Assembly (NCBI GenBank): GCA_948144175.1
Contig: CANXME010002122.1
Coordinates: 186,001-250,000, forward strand
DNA: 64,000 nt
DNA from: Closterium sp. NIES-65
Taxonomy: Eukaryota; Streptophyta; Zygnematophyceae; Desmidiales; Closteriaceae
Direction: 5' to 3'
Below the pieces are notes generated by a model. The model was not told the DNA's origin and searched no databases. It saw nothing but the letters and a program-made list of their open reading frames with translations. Positions 32,461 to 41,355 of this stretch are shown here, in pieces (the first letter of the stretch is position 1; each line of letters starts with the position of its first letter). Position numbers and translations under genes: made by a program.

Positions 32461-33640
32461 GTTGACTCTCGTGGTGCTAGAGGTGCTGAGCCTGCGGGTG
32501 TCGAGTCTGCGGGTTCCATGTCTGGGGGTGCTGAGTCAGGGGGTGCTAAGACTGGGGGTGCTGAGCCTAGGCATGCTGAGCCTGGGGGTGTTGAGCCTAG
32601 GGGTGCGGAGCGTGGGGGTGCTGGGTATGCTCGTTTGGCCGCCGGCGGTGCTTCGTCGAGGCGGGAGTCGCTCTGTCCACACGAGTTGCGCGAGTAGTTC
32701 CCCCGCCGCTGGAGACGTGCTGCTGAGTCTGGGGGTGCTGCTGGAGCTGCTATCGGTGCTGGTGCTGCTGGAGGTGGAGCTGCTGGAGGTGTTGGCGCTG
32801 GTGTCTCTACTGGTGCTGGTGCGTCTCGGGGTGTTGCTGAGGCAACTGGTGTTGATGGTCCTACTGGAGTTGCTGGTGCTGGAGCTGGAGCTGCTTGGGG
32901 TGTTGGCGTTGGCGGTGCTGCTAGCGCTGGTGCTTCTAAGGGTACTGGAGTTGGCGCTGTTCAAGCTGGAGGTTCTACTGGCGCTGGTGCTGCCGCTAGG
33001 GGTAGTGGTGCCGTCCTTGCTGGTTCTGGAGGCGCTGAGCGGCTGAGGCCGTACTTCGTTCCGCTCCTAGAGCAAGTTCTTGGTCTCCCTCCTTCTCCTG
33101 GTCCTGCTCCTCCCTTAGAGTGTCCACAGCCTGTCCAGTCGCAATCCCAGTTACAGCCCGCCTCCCCGCTACCTGCTTATTCTCCCTACACTGGTCCTAC
33201 TGGTGGTCTTGGTGAGCCTCGTGAGCCTGCGTCTCGTCCTGCGTCGCCTGTTCGTGATGCTCGCACTAGTTGTCCTACTGCACGTCCGCGTCCTCCTACG
33301 GTCCCCGGCACACACTAGATGGCACTCCGTCCTTCCACTGCTCCTCTGCGTGTCCCTTTGCCGTCTCCTCCACAGTCCTCTCTTCCTTCTCTTGCTGACC
33401 CGTAGTCTGACTCCCTTCGTGCTGCTACTCCTTCGGTCACGCGCCCTCTTGCCACTATTGTCTGCGACCCTTCCTTTGAGTCCACTACTGCGTTGGCTCT
33501 AGTTGCTGAGCTTGTCGACTTCGCTGCTCGCTGACGTCTAGACTACGTTGCCAGTCTTGTTGCTGAGTTTGAGTCTGTCTGTCCTCCGACCGTCGAGGGA
33601 AAGTGTGCTCTTAGCACGGCATCCTTGAGGACAGGTTGGA
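32461..33640 (+). repeat. Copia E linker and pre-RT module
   Basis: GGTGCTGAGCCTGGG-type 15-bp repeats occur at 32470-32630. Ala/Gly/Val-rich sequence with GCTGGTGCTGGT units follows to 33040, then the conserved LRPYFVPLLEQVLG, SPYTGPTGGLGE and ALVAELVDFAA ... CPPTVEGKCALS module. Stops occur at 32695, near 33317, 33404, 33533 and near 33627, so the module is not read continuously. Confidence 0.82.
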
Positions 33641-35303
33641 GGAGTTCCAGTGCTTTGCGGCTGCTTTGCCCCATCTCGTGTCAACACTTATTGCCCTTGA
33701 GGGAGACTCGGATGCACCAGACATCCTGACTCCTCGATCATACGCTGAGGCGATTGAGATTCCCTACTCCTCTCAGTGGCAGTCGGCCATGGACGCAAAG
33801 ATGGCTTTCTGCAAGTCCACACGCACCTACATCGACGAGGTTCCCCCACCTGGGGCGAACATTGTCAGTGGGATGTGGATCTTCAAAGTGAAGCGGCCGC
33901 CGGGCTCTCCGCCTGTCTTCAAGGCGCGTTACGTCACTCGAGGCTTCAATCAGCGGCAGGGAGTTGACTACTTTCAGACCTTCTCTCCCACCCCAAAGAT
34001 GACCACTCTTCGGGTGCTGCTGCACATAGGCGCTCAGCGCGACTACGAGCTTCACTCTCTTGACTTCAACACAGCTTTCCTGCACGGCTGCCTGCACGAG
34101 GAGATATGGCTGCGCCGCCCTCCTTGCTTCACTAGGTCGTTTTCTCGTAGTACCCAGTGGAGCCTCCGGCGGCCAGTCTACAGTCTCCGCCAGGCGCCCC
34201 GTGAGTGGCACGACACACTGAGGACTACACTTGCGGCTCTTGGGTTTGCTCCTTCTACAGCCGACTCATCGCTCTATCTACGCACCGACACTTCTTTGCC
34301 GCCGTTCTACATCCTCGTGTACGTCGACGACTTGGTCTTTGCCACTGGTGACACTACTGGACTCGCCTACGTGAAATCTGAGCTGCAGAAGAGACACACG
34401 TCCACAAACCTGGGTGAAGTGCGCAGCTACCTTGGCTTGCAGATCATCCGGGACAGAGCACAGCGCACCATTACCCTGACTCAGTCACACATGGTGCAGG
34501 AGGTCCTTCAGCGCTTCGGCTTCACGTACTCCTCGCCTGAGGCCACTCCTCTTTCTACTCGCCACTCGCTCTCAGCTCTGCCTTCGGATGAGTCCGTAGA
34601 GCCGAGTGGCCCGTACCTAGAGCTTGTTGGCTGCCTCATGTACCTGATGACCTGCAGACGACCTGACCTTGCATACCCTCTTAGCATCTTGGCATGCTAT
34701 GTTGCTCATGGGAGACACAGACCAGAGCACATGGCTGCAGCGAAGAGGGTGTTGCGCTACGTGTGCAGTATATCGAGCATGGGGCTAGTGCTTGGAGGGT
34801 GACGTCGAGTAGTCCTCACAGGTCACGTTGACGCTTCTTGGGCTGACAACTAGGCTACGCAGCGGTCGTCACAGGGTTACACCTTCAGCCTTGGCTCTGG
34901 CTCTGTTTCGTTGCGATCTACCCGCTCTTCCTTTGTTCTCGGCTCCAGCTGTGAGGCTGAGATCTACACAGGGGCCATGGCTGCAGAGGAGCTACGCTGG
35001 CTCACCTACCTGCTGACTGACCTAGGATAGCTGCCTCGTTCTCCTCCAGTTCTCTACGTAGACAACAAGGCCATGCTGGCCTTGTGTCGGGAGCACAGAT
35101 TGGAGCATAGAACGAAGCACACTGCTCTTCGCTACTTCCTGGCTCGTGAGCTGCGGCAGCGTGGTCAGCTCCACCTCACCTACGTGGCCTCTGAGACCAA
35201 CACTGGTGATATCTTCACCAAGGCCTTTCCGCCTTGCGATCATCAGCGTTTCTGTACTGTGCTAGGTCTTGTGCCTACCTGGCCTCACTTGCTCACTCCT
35301 TGA
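33636..35303 (+). pseudogene. Copia E reverse transcriptase and RNase H
   Basis: One uninterrupted frame of 388 residues (33636-34802) carries EEFQCFAAALPHLVS, YIDEVPPPGANIVSGMWIF, ARYVTRGFNQRQGVDYF, LDFNTAFLHGCLHEEIW, RQAPREWHDT, ILVYVDDLVFA (catalytic Asp pair intact), LGLQIIRDRAQ and YLMTCRRPDLAYPLS, ending at a TGA at 34800-34802 where relatives read GGR. RNase H follows with two more stops: GHVDASWADN, SCEAEIYTGAMAAEELRW, LYVDNKAMLALCREH and ETNTGDIFTKAFPP, ending near 35303. The RT domain could be structurally intact although the element is not. Confidence 0.92.
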
Positions 35304-35522
35304 TCTTGTTGTATTGTATTCTTTCGATACATGCCCTTGCTTGTTTTACCTTTATATATATGATCTTGCATGTGAACTGGCCTTGTGGCCTTACTCTTGT
35401 GCTCGGACTGTGTGGTGACTTTGTGATCCACCCTGAGCTTGCTTTCTTTTGCTTTGCTTTGCTTTTCTTTGCTTGACTAGTCTTGTGACCACTTGTTCTC
35501 CCCCAGTTTGCCTATGGGGGTG

Positions 35523-35627
35523 TGTTAGAACATTATAGCTTATACATTTGTGTAGGCTGTAGTGGGGTAGTCCATAAGGTGTACAACCCAATCATGGTTA
35601 GCACTTGTACATTCTCACTTCTCGTCA
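35523..35627 (+). repeat. Copia E 3' LTR
   Basis: 105 bp, starting TGTTAGAAC and ending CTTCTCGTCA. It is shorter than the 5' LTR because about 27 bp before the end are missing. Purine tract CCTATGGGGGTG at 35511-35522; duplication TTACA at 35628-35632. Confidence 0.94.
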
Positions 35628-35632
35628 TTACA

Positions 35633-36720
35633 AGGGTGGAGGTCAGATGCTGTAGTCTTTCTTGATGTTAGCAAGACTGATCTTCTCGAGAGAGCTCTTT
35701 GTCGCGGTGCCTGTCTTCTCTAGATTGGCCAGGTGAAAAGCAGAGATGATGTGTTCTGAGGCAGTCATGAAGCATTTGCCGTGAGCTTTCATGCAGCCGG
35801 CTTGGGTGCATAACCATTCTTCTTTGTTGCTTCCTGTAGAGATCAGAGCAAGAGCGGGATCTTGCAGGAGAGGGAGGATCAGCAACGAGGCCGGCAGAGA
35901 AGCAGCTGCGATCGTCAAGCAGAAGGTTAGTAAATGATAGATTGATAGAAAGCATGAGCGGGTTAGTATTGAGCTAGAACTGAGAGCTGTTACCGTTGAG
36001 CATGTGGGCTTTCCCCAGGGTCATGTTCCATTTCCCTACGTTAGTTTGGAGTTCAGTGACGAAAGCATCATGATACTTATCATAATGTTGACCGCCACAG
36101 AGCGCACAAGTTAGCGAAGGGTAATGGACCATGAGCCTGTTCGCGTTGTCAACGAGGTCAGTGATCGCGTGCAGCCAGTAGTGCTCATCACCAGGGTGAG
36201 CGTAGAACAAGCCTTTGACAGTATTCGTATCCGCACCAGTCACAGGGTGCAGCACGCGGTGGAAATTGGAGCTGTGCATGAAAGTCGTCCGCTTACGTCT
36301 GGTTATTAGGTACGTAGACATCCTCCTTGTAATCATATCCAGCTCCACCGTAGCCGAGACCCCTTTGATGATCACTTCAATGGCTTATGGGTGGAAAGCC
36401 TTCTCCCTCGAGAAAGCCGCATCCTCCATGTGCTTCCAGTGTAGGGTCACCAAATCTCCTTTCAGCCGCTGATACATCACATCCTTGCGTTTCACCACAT
36501 CCGCGTCAGATTCTAGGACGAAGGAGACCTGAAGCCTGCAGAAGCGTTCCTTGGCGAAATATGCAGCTGGTAACTCCTGGAACTTTGTTGAGGGCGTAGA
36601 TGTTTCTAAAGAGAGCTCTGCATTCCACCCCCGCTTAATAAGCATACGAATAGCAAAAATGATGCTTGAAATTTCATTGTCAATGCAAATGGAATGAGCA
36701 GGATAATGGCAGTTGTCGGA
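35633..36720 (-). pseudogene. LINE ORF1, C-terminal part (putative)
   Basis: Two open frames separated by a single TAA near 36380 give NEISSIIFAIRMLIKRGWNAEL, LHWKHMEDAAFSREKAFHP, then AIEVIIKGVSATVELDMI, SNFHRVLHPVTGADTNTVKG and LTCALCGGQHYDKYHDAFV (a Cys/Cys/His/His cluster). A third frame (35643-35918) carries a clear C2H2 finger: CTQAGC, 12 residues, H, 5 residues, H. The position upstream of the endonuclease and the nucleic-acid-binding motifs suggest LINE ORF1, which would coat LINE RNA. I do not recognise the family with certainty; the ORF1 call rests mainly on order and orientation. Confidence 0.5.
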
Positions 36721-36943
36721 AGTACTCGGTATGGCCCCTCTCTCCTGACTCCCCCACTCACCACACCCCTTGGCCTCCACTTGTCTCTTCACGGACTCTT
36801 CCCCCCCCCCCCCCCCCCCCCCCTTTCTCTTTACTCTCTCTAGCTCGTGCCAAAGGGGAGCCTTCCTCGTCCTGACTGCTGTATACTGTGCACCGGGTGG
36901 CAGCGTTCCAGGATGCATTCTCACTTGCCCCCTCTGGAGCAGA

Positions 36944-37320
36944 CTAGGGCTCCTGCTGGTTCTGATCCAGATCGCTCAAACTCTTGCACCGCGCCCTTGC
37001 TGTGTTGGTGGTGTGGTCCTGGACCCTCCTGCCCAACTGATTTTCCAGCACCACCACTCCAGACTCTCGGACCTCTACCACTTTCCAGCGCTCCTCGCTG
37101 AGGCCCCGGTCCAACGTGTGCCGCCGTGCCGTCTTGCGATACACTTCCTGCCCTTCCTGCAGCTGCCTACCACTTGCTGGCCTCTGGCCCCCGAGCCGCT
37201 GCTGGTACCGACGCGCATCTCGCAGCTGAGCCACATGAAGATTCTCTAAAGCTGAAGGCAGAAGCGCTCGTAGGTAATCCCCCTTGGCCTTCGCCAGTGC
37301 TGCCCACAACTCTGGGTACC
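36944..37320 (-). pseudogene. Gypsy integrase C-terminal tail, frameshifted
   Basis: After ILPVGAPKVLTDVV the pol frame goes wrong, ending at 37246. A second frame, 36944-37309, picks up with LWAALAKAKGDYLRALLP and continues LRDARRYQQR, QEGQEVYRK, SEERWKVVEVRESGVVVLENQLGRRVQD, the expected gypsy integrase C-terminal (GPY/F-like) region. A single-base indel near 37320 explains the break. The tail ends at 36944. This is the only frameshift seen in the element. Confidence 0.85.
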
Positions 37321-39894
37321 TGCTGTCACCACGTCAGTCAGCACTTTGGGCGCCCCTACTGGCAGGATCGGCTCTCTGCCATAGAGCAGATAGTAAGGGG
37401 ACAGATCTCGCAGCGCAGCCTGCTTGCTGAACCGGTACCCCGCCGCAACCCAGTGCAGATCCTCATCCCAGCTACACTTGTGGGCCTCTCCATATGCCCG
37501 CAGCCCTCGCTTGAGTGTCTGCACCATCCGCTCTGTGAGGCCATCCGCTTGCGGATGATACCGGGAGGTCCTTCTGTGTGTGATCCCGATGGCAGCCAGC
37601 GCCTTATCAAACTCTCCCCGAAACTCCGTGCCCTGATCCGTGAGCACTTCTCCACATTCCCCCATCCTGGTGAGCACTTGCTCCGTGAAGGCCTCCGTGA
37701 CTAGTGCCGCGCTCTTACTGCTCAGCGCGCGCACCTCCACCCATTTGCTGACATGCTCTATCATGACCAGAATGTACCGCTTGCCTCGCCGGCTGAGAGG
37801 CAATTCCCCCGCCAAATCCAAGGACCATCTGTAGCCCAACCCACGGATGGGGAGCGACTGTAGCTGTTGCTGGCTCTTCTCCAACTGGGCCTTGTTGCGG
37901 TCACAAGCCTCGCATTGCGCCACCCGTTCCTTAATCTGTCGCGCCATGCCTGCCCACCACCAGCCCGTGTTGACCAACTGGGTTGTCCTGACGTGCCCAA
38001 AGTGCCCCAACTGCCGGTGCACCCTGTCAATGATGCCTTCGCGATCCGCTGGCGCAGGCACTAGCTTCCATCCCTCTCTAGTCCTCAGCTGTACCTGCCT
38101 CGCATACCACCTGTAGTGCTGTCCCCTTGCCCGTGCTCTCTCTGAGGCAGGCTCCTCTGCCTCCGTCTCTCCCAGCAACCATCTGAGAGTTTCTTCATCT
38201 TGCCATATGTCGGCCGCTCCGCGTAGCTCCTGACGCTGCTCCCCCTGCTTTTCTGCTTCTCTTGCCAGAGCCATGAGCCCGGTCACTCGCTCTGCCGCAG
38301 GCGGGTTGCGCGATAGCCCATCCACGTGCTGCAACGCTCTGCCTGGCCTGTGCTTCACCACGAAATCGAACTCCTGCAACCGCATGGCCCACCGTGCGTT
38401 ACGGCCTGTTAGCGTGCGATTCGTCATCAGCCACAGCAGCGGCTGGTGGTCTGTCACCAGTGTGAACTCGCGCCCTTGCAGGTACACTCGGAAGTGCGTC
38501 ACCGCCCAGACCGCCGCCAACCCTTCTCCCTCGTAGGAGCTGTAGTTTGCCTCCGCGGCGTTGCAACTGCGACTCGCAAAGGCCACCACCCTCTCCCCCT
38601 GCTCAGTTTGTTGGCTGAGCACTGCTCCCATGCCTGCACTGCTCCAGTCAGTGTAGAGCACGAACCTGGCCCCTGGCATCGGCAGCAGAAGCACCGGTCC
38701 CGACTTCACGGCTTCCAGCAGGTCCCGTAGTGCCCCCTGCTCGGCCTCTCCCCATTTCCAGGCTACGTCTTCTCGCAGCAGCTTATTTAACGGAGCCGCC
38801 CGCCTACTGAAATTCGGCACGAACTTCCGGTAGTAGTTCAGGAAGCCCAGAATTGCTCTCAGTGCGGAGCGACCACTAGGGGTGGCCAGGTTGTCCAGCA
38901 CCGCAACCTTCGCCTGCTGAATGGTCATCTGGCCTCCACCCACTTCAAAGCCCAGATACCGCACCGAATTCGTGCCGAAACGGCACTTCTTGGGATGGCA
39001 TGTGAGTCCGGCACCGTGGATGGCCTCCAAGACCTGCCGCACATCCTTCACGTGCTGCTCGGGCGTAGCGCTGAACACTACTACATCGTCTATGTAACAG
39101 GCCGCGCAGTGCTGCAACGCGCGCAACACCCGGTCCATCGCCTTTTGGAACACTGCCGACGCATTCCTTAGTCCAAAAGGCATGAACAACCACTCGTATA
39201 GTCCGTCCGGCCCATGAAACGCTGTCTTCCTCACATCCGCCTCCTTGATTCGTATCTGATTAAATCCCTGGCGGAGATCCAGCGTGCTGAAAATCACTGC
39301 CCCCTGCAGCTTATCGAATATCTCCTCCGGTGTGGGCATGGGATAGCGATTCGCCACCGTCAGCTTGTTGAGGTCCCTATAGTCGCCGCACATGCGTCGA
39401 GACAGCACTTCCCCTGTAAGTTCCCTTCTCGCAGCCACCACGGTGGCCGCCGCGTACTCCGACTCAGAGGGCCTGATGAGTCCTGCCTCCAGCAACTCCC
39501 GGCACTTCTCTTGGCACAGCTCAAGATCCCCTGGGCTCATGCGGCGCTTGCGCTGGTACACCGGCATCTCCTCCGTCAGCCGAATCTCCATCTCTCCCCC
39601 GTTGTACTTGCCGAGCTCCTGCAGGGTGAAGGCAAATGCCTGTCGGAGCCTTTTCAACACGTTCCCCATCTGCTCCTGCAGGTTTCCCTTCAATCCCTCT
39701 CCTATTTCCCATGCTCCTTCCTCTTCTGCCGCTGGTCGGACTGCCGCTGTGCTCCCCCCTTCTTCTATCTCGGCTTCAGGTTCCGACCCCGCCCCTGGCT
39801 CTCGCTGCCCCGTGCTCGTCTCTGCCATCCCAGCCCTGCTTGGTGACACTGGCTCGCCGTCTGCCACTTCTTCTCTTCCTCCCGGCAACACTCC
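37246..39894 (-). CDS. pol: Gypsy pol: reverse transcriptase, RNase H, integrase
   Basis: This frame of about 881 residues follows a TAG in frame with the methyltransferase. There is no nearby ATG; the first codons are GGA GTG TTG, which favours translation as part of a longer polyprotein. Counting from that GTG: RT roughly 110-330 (CGDYRDLNKLTV, STLDLRQGFNQI, FMPFGLRNA, catalytic CYIDDVVVF at 265-273), RNase H (VLYTDWSSAGMGAVLSQ, SSYEGEGLAAVWAV, LVTDHQPLLWL), integrase zinc domain (HRQLGHFGHVRTTQL, QCEACDRNK), and D, D, E core (WSLDLAGELP, VLTDQGTEF, HPQADGLTERMVQTL). All catalytic residues are present. It copies element RNA and integrates the DNA. The C-terminus is lost to a frameshift near 37320. 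Confidence 0.95.
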   Translation of the reverse strand, partial: GVLPGGREEVADGEPVSPSRAGMAETSTGQREPGAGSEPEAEIEEGGSTAAVRPAAEEEGAWEIGEGLKGNLQEQMGNVLKRLRQAFAFTLQELGKYNGGEMEIRLTEEMPVYQRKRRMSPGDLELCQEKCRELLEAGLIRPSESEYAAATVVAARRELTGEVLSRRMCGDYRDLNKLTVANRYPMPTPEEIFDKLQGAVIFSTLDLRQGFNQIRIKEADVRKTAFHGPDGLYEWLFMPFGLRNASAVFQKAMDRVLRALQHCAACYIDDVVVFSATPEQHVKDVRQVLEAIHGAGLTCHPKKCRFGTNSVRYLGFEVGGGQMTIQQAKVAVLDNLATPSGRSALRAILGFLNYYRKFVPNFSRRAAPLNKLLREDVAWKWGEAEQGALRDLLEAVKSGPVLLLPMPGARFVLYTDWSSAGMGAVLSQQTEQGERVVAFASRSCNAAEANYSSYEGEGLAAVWAVTHFRVYLQGREFTLVTDHQPLLWLMTNRTLTGRNARWAMRLQEFDFVVKHRPGRALQHVDGLSRNPPAAERVTGLMALAREAEKQGEQRQELRGAADIWQDEETLRWLLGETEAEEPASERARARGQHYRWYARQVQLRTREGWKLVPAPADREGIIDRVHRQLGHFGHVRTTQLVNTGWWWAGMARQIKERVAQCEACDRNKAQLEKSQQQLQSLPIRGLGYRWSLDLAGELPLSRRGKRYILVMIEHVSKWVEVRALSSKSAALVTEAFTEQVLTRMGECGEVLTDQGTEFRGEFDKALAAIGITHRRTSRYHPQADGLTERMVQTLKRGLRAYGEAHKCSWDEDLHWVAAGYRFSKQAALRDLSPYYLLYGREPILPVGAPKVLTDVVTAGTQSCGQHWRRPRGITYERFCLQL

Positions 39895-39897
39895 CTA
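39895..39897 (-). other. In-frame TAG between methyltransferase and pol
   Basis: The sense sequence is ATG GCG TAG GGA GTG TTG, with the reading frame continuing on both sides. The context TAG GGA G resembles the readthrough signal at the gag-pol junction of murine leukaemia virus, which also depends on a downstream pseudoknot. It could equally be a decayed CAG codon. Confidence 0.6.
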
Positions 39898-41352
39898 CGC
39901 CATCAGAGCCCAGCCTCGCTCTCTCTGCTGCTGCCTTTCCACCCTCAAGTCCAACAGCCGCTGTTCCGCCCTCTGCTGACTGGCGCGCACCTCTTCTGCA
40001 CTTGCATCCCCTGGCCCTCCCACTTCCACTTCCATCTCCAGCTGCTTGGCGACCAGGTGCATCTGTATCACATGCATTAGCCAATGCACCGCCTCCACGT
40101 CCATTGCTCGCCCGAGCGCTTCCCTCCGTCTGACCTCCTCCACTCCTGGTGCTGCCGTGGCGTCAGGGACGAACCCCATCGCCAGTTCACGCTCCCTGGC
40201 CGAGGGCTCTTCCCACTGATCCTTCAGCCGGTCATACACCATGCCTGGGCCCGGCAGCCCTTCGCTCCACACGAAGCCATGGGCTTGATGGTGCGCCATC
40301 AGGGTGGGCCAGGCTTCTCTCGGCAGCCCGGGCTCATTGCACTGGAACTGACTCGGGTGATCCGGCTTTGTCACCGGCGCTGGCTCCCGATGCATCTCCA
40401 GAATATCCTCCACGGGGCGGGGCGAGGGTCGCTCAGTCTGTATGAGCTCCCATCTGAGCCTCCCTTCTGACACTCCATTTTGCCAGTACCGTCTAACCCT
40501 GTGCGCGTACGACCCTTGTTGTACCACATCCCATGCTACTCCTGGTCCCAGCGCTCCCGCCACCACTTCTTGCATTCGACGCACCGGCTCCCTGCAGTCA
40601 GTCGAGAAATCTGGATTCTCTAGGATGTACAAGTACTCCCCGTGCTGCTGGTAAATCAGCTTCATAACCCGCAGTAACTCCGCGAAGAGCGTGGACCGTG
40701 GGTCATCCAATCCTTTGCCCTTCCCAGCCCTCGACACCCCCTGACACTCCCAACCTGCCACCAGCAGATCTACCCGTCCCCATCGTCTTACGTCCTCTGC
40801 CGCCACCTCCCTAATGTCGTAGAGCGATTCTTCTTCCGCCTCCGCTTCTACTCCCAGCATTAGCTGAGTCGGGTAAATCCCTCTTAGCCTCCTTGCGTGG
40901 TTGAAGGCCATCCTGCGCACCACCGGATCTATCTCGACTAGCACCCACTTCTGTACTCTGCACCCTGCTTTTAATGCAGCCGCCAACCCCGTCCCGATTC
41001 CTCCGAACAGCTCAACAATGGTGAGTGGTTCCTGCAGGCGCGTTAAATCTGACAGCCTTGGGGGCAGCGCCAGGGACCGCTCGGTCCCTTCTTCTTCTGC
41101 TTTGCGCGTCTCCTGCTCCAGCACATACTGCTTCCAGGACCAGTCTTCGATCTGCTCTTCCACCTGCGCCATGCGCACTCGAAAGGCTTCCCTCGGCTCG
41201 CGTCTCACGAAGTGCACACGCAGGGTGCCTACGGGCCCATCATTCCTCCAGTACTGCGTCCGGTAAAGGACCTTCTCCTGCCAGGTGCAGATGGTGGCTC
41301 CCACACGATACAACAGCTCCATGCCTATCAGCAGATCAAAATCCTCTGACGG
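39895..41352 (-). CDS. Retrotransposon-borne DNMT3/DRM-like C5 DNA methyltransferase
   Basis: The frame between the two TAG codons has an ATG at 41320-41322 (475 residues). The first residues, with DFDLLIG just before the ATG, complete the protease. The methyltransferase shows motif I VELFGGIGTG (103-112), motif II VLVEIDP (127-133), motif IV LLVAGWECQGVS with Cys193 as likely nucleophile, motif VI YILENPDFS (232-240), motif VIII region YAHRVRRYWQN (272-282) and motif IX-X ERELAMGF plus EALGRAMDVEAV. AHRxRxxWxN and the LLGR-like end resemble DNMT3/DRM enzymes more than DNMT1 or CMT. The Pro of the usual PC pair is Glu here. It would methylate cytosine using S-adenosylmethionine, perhaps on the element's own cDNA. 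A charged helical tail (420-475) links to pol. Confidence 0.92.
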   Translation of the reverse strand, partial: PSEDFDLLIGMELLYRVGATICTWQEKVLYRTQYWRNDGPVGTLRVHFVRREPREAFRVRMAQVEEQIEDWSWKQYVLEQETRKAEEEGTERSLALPPRLSDLTRLQEPLTIVELFGGIGTGLAAALKAGCRVQKWVLVEIDPVVRRMAFNHARRLRGIYPTQLMLGVEAEAEEESLYDIREVAAEDVRRWGRVDLLVAGWECQGVSRAGKGKGLDDPRSTLFAELLRVMKLIYQQHGEYLYILENPDFSTDCREPVRRMQEVVAGALGPGVAWDVVQQGSYAHRVRRYWQNGVSEGRLRWELIQTERPSPRPVEDILEMHREPAPVTKPDHPSQFQCNEPGLPREAWPTLMAHHQAHGFVWSEGLPGPGMVYDRLKDQWEEPSARERELAMGFVPDATAAPGVEEVRRREALGRAMDVEAVHWLMHVIQMHLVAKQLEMEVEVGGPGDASAEEVRASQQRAEQRLLDLRVERQQQRERGWALMA

Positions 41353-41355
41353 CTA
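41353..41355 (-). other. In-frame TAG within the protease, before the methyltransferase
   Basis: The sense sequence is TGC GGC TTA TAG CCG TCA GAG. The frame continues into DFDLLIGMELL, which is the C-terminal strand of a retropepsin, so the stop falls inside the protease domain. That favours a CAG to TAG mutation over programmed readthrough at this site, unless the fold ends differently. Confidence 0.6.

Larger units (their letters stand above)
29359..35627 (+). mobile_element. Copia E: Ty1/copia element lacking protease
   Basis: The 6269-bp element is bounded by LTRs 29359-29490 (132 bp) and 35523-35627 (105 bp, internally shortened) with a perfect TTACA duplication (29354-29358, 35628-35632). 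It belongs to the same LTR family as copia B. It has a GGCCCCG-rich leader, a gag lacking its N-terminus, a clean deletion from mid-gag past the protease (near 31210), a long open integrase frame, the linker, and the best-preserved RT of the window (388 residues, YVDD). Loss of the protease means it could not have been autonomous. Confidence 0.95.

Noticed and set aside
36725..36790. 3' LTR of the gypsy element
   Set aside because: The interval after the purine tract is short and I found no convincing match to the 5' side, so no LTR pair is claimed.
39895..41352. The methyltransferase as a host gene next to a retrotransposon
   Set aside because: It is in the same frame as gag-protease upstream and pol downstream, with one codon at each side as the only break and no untranslated spacer.
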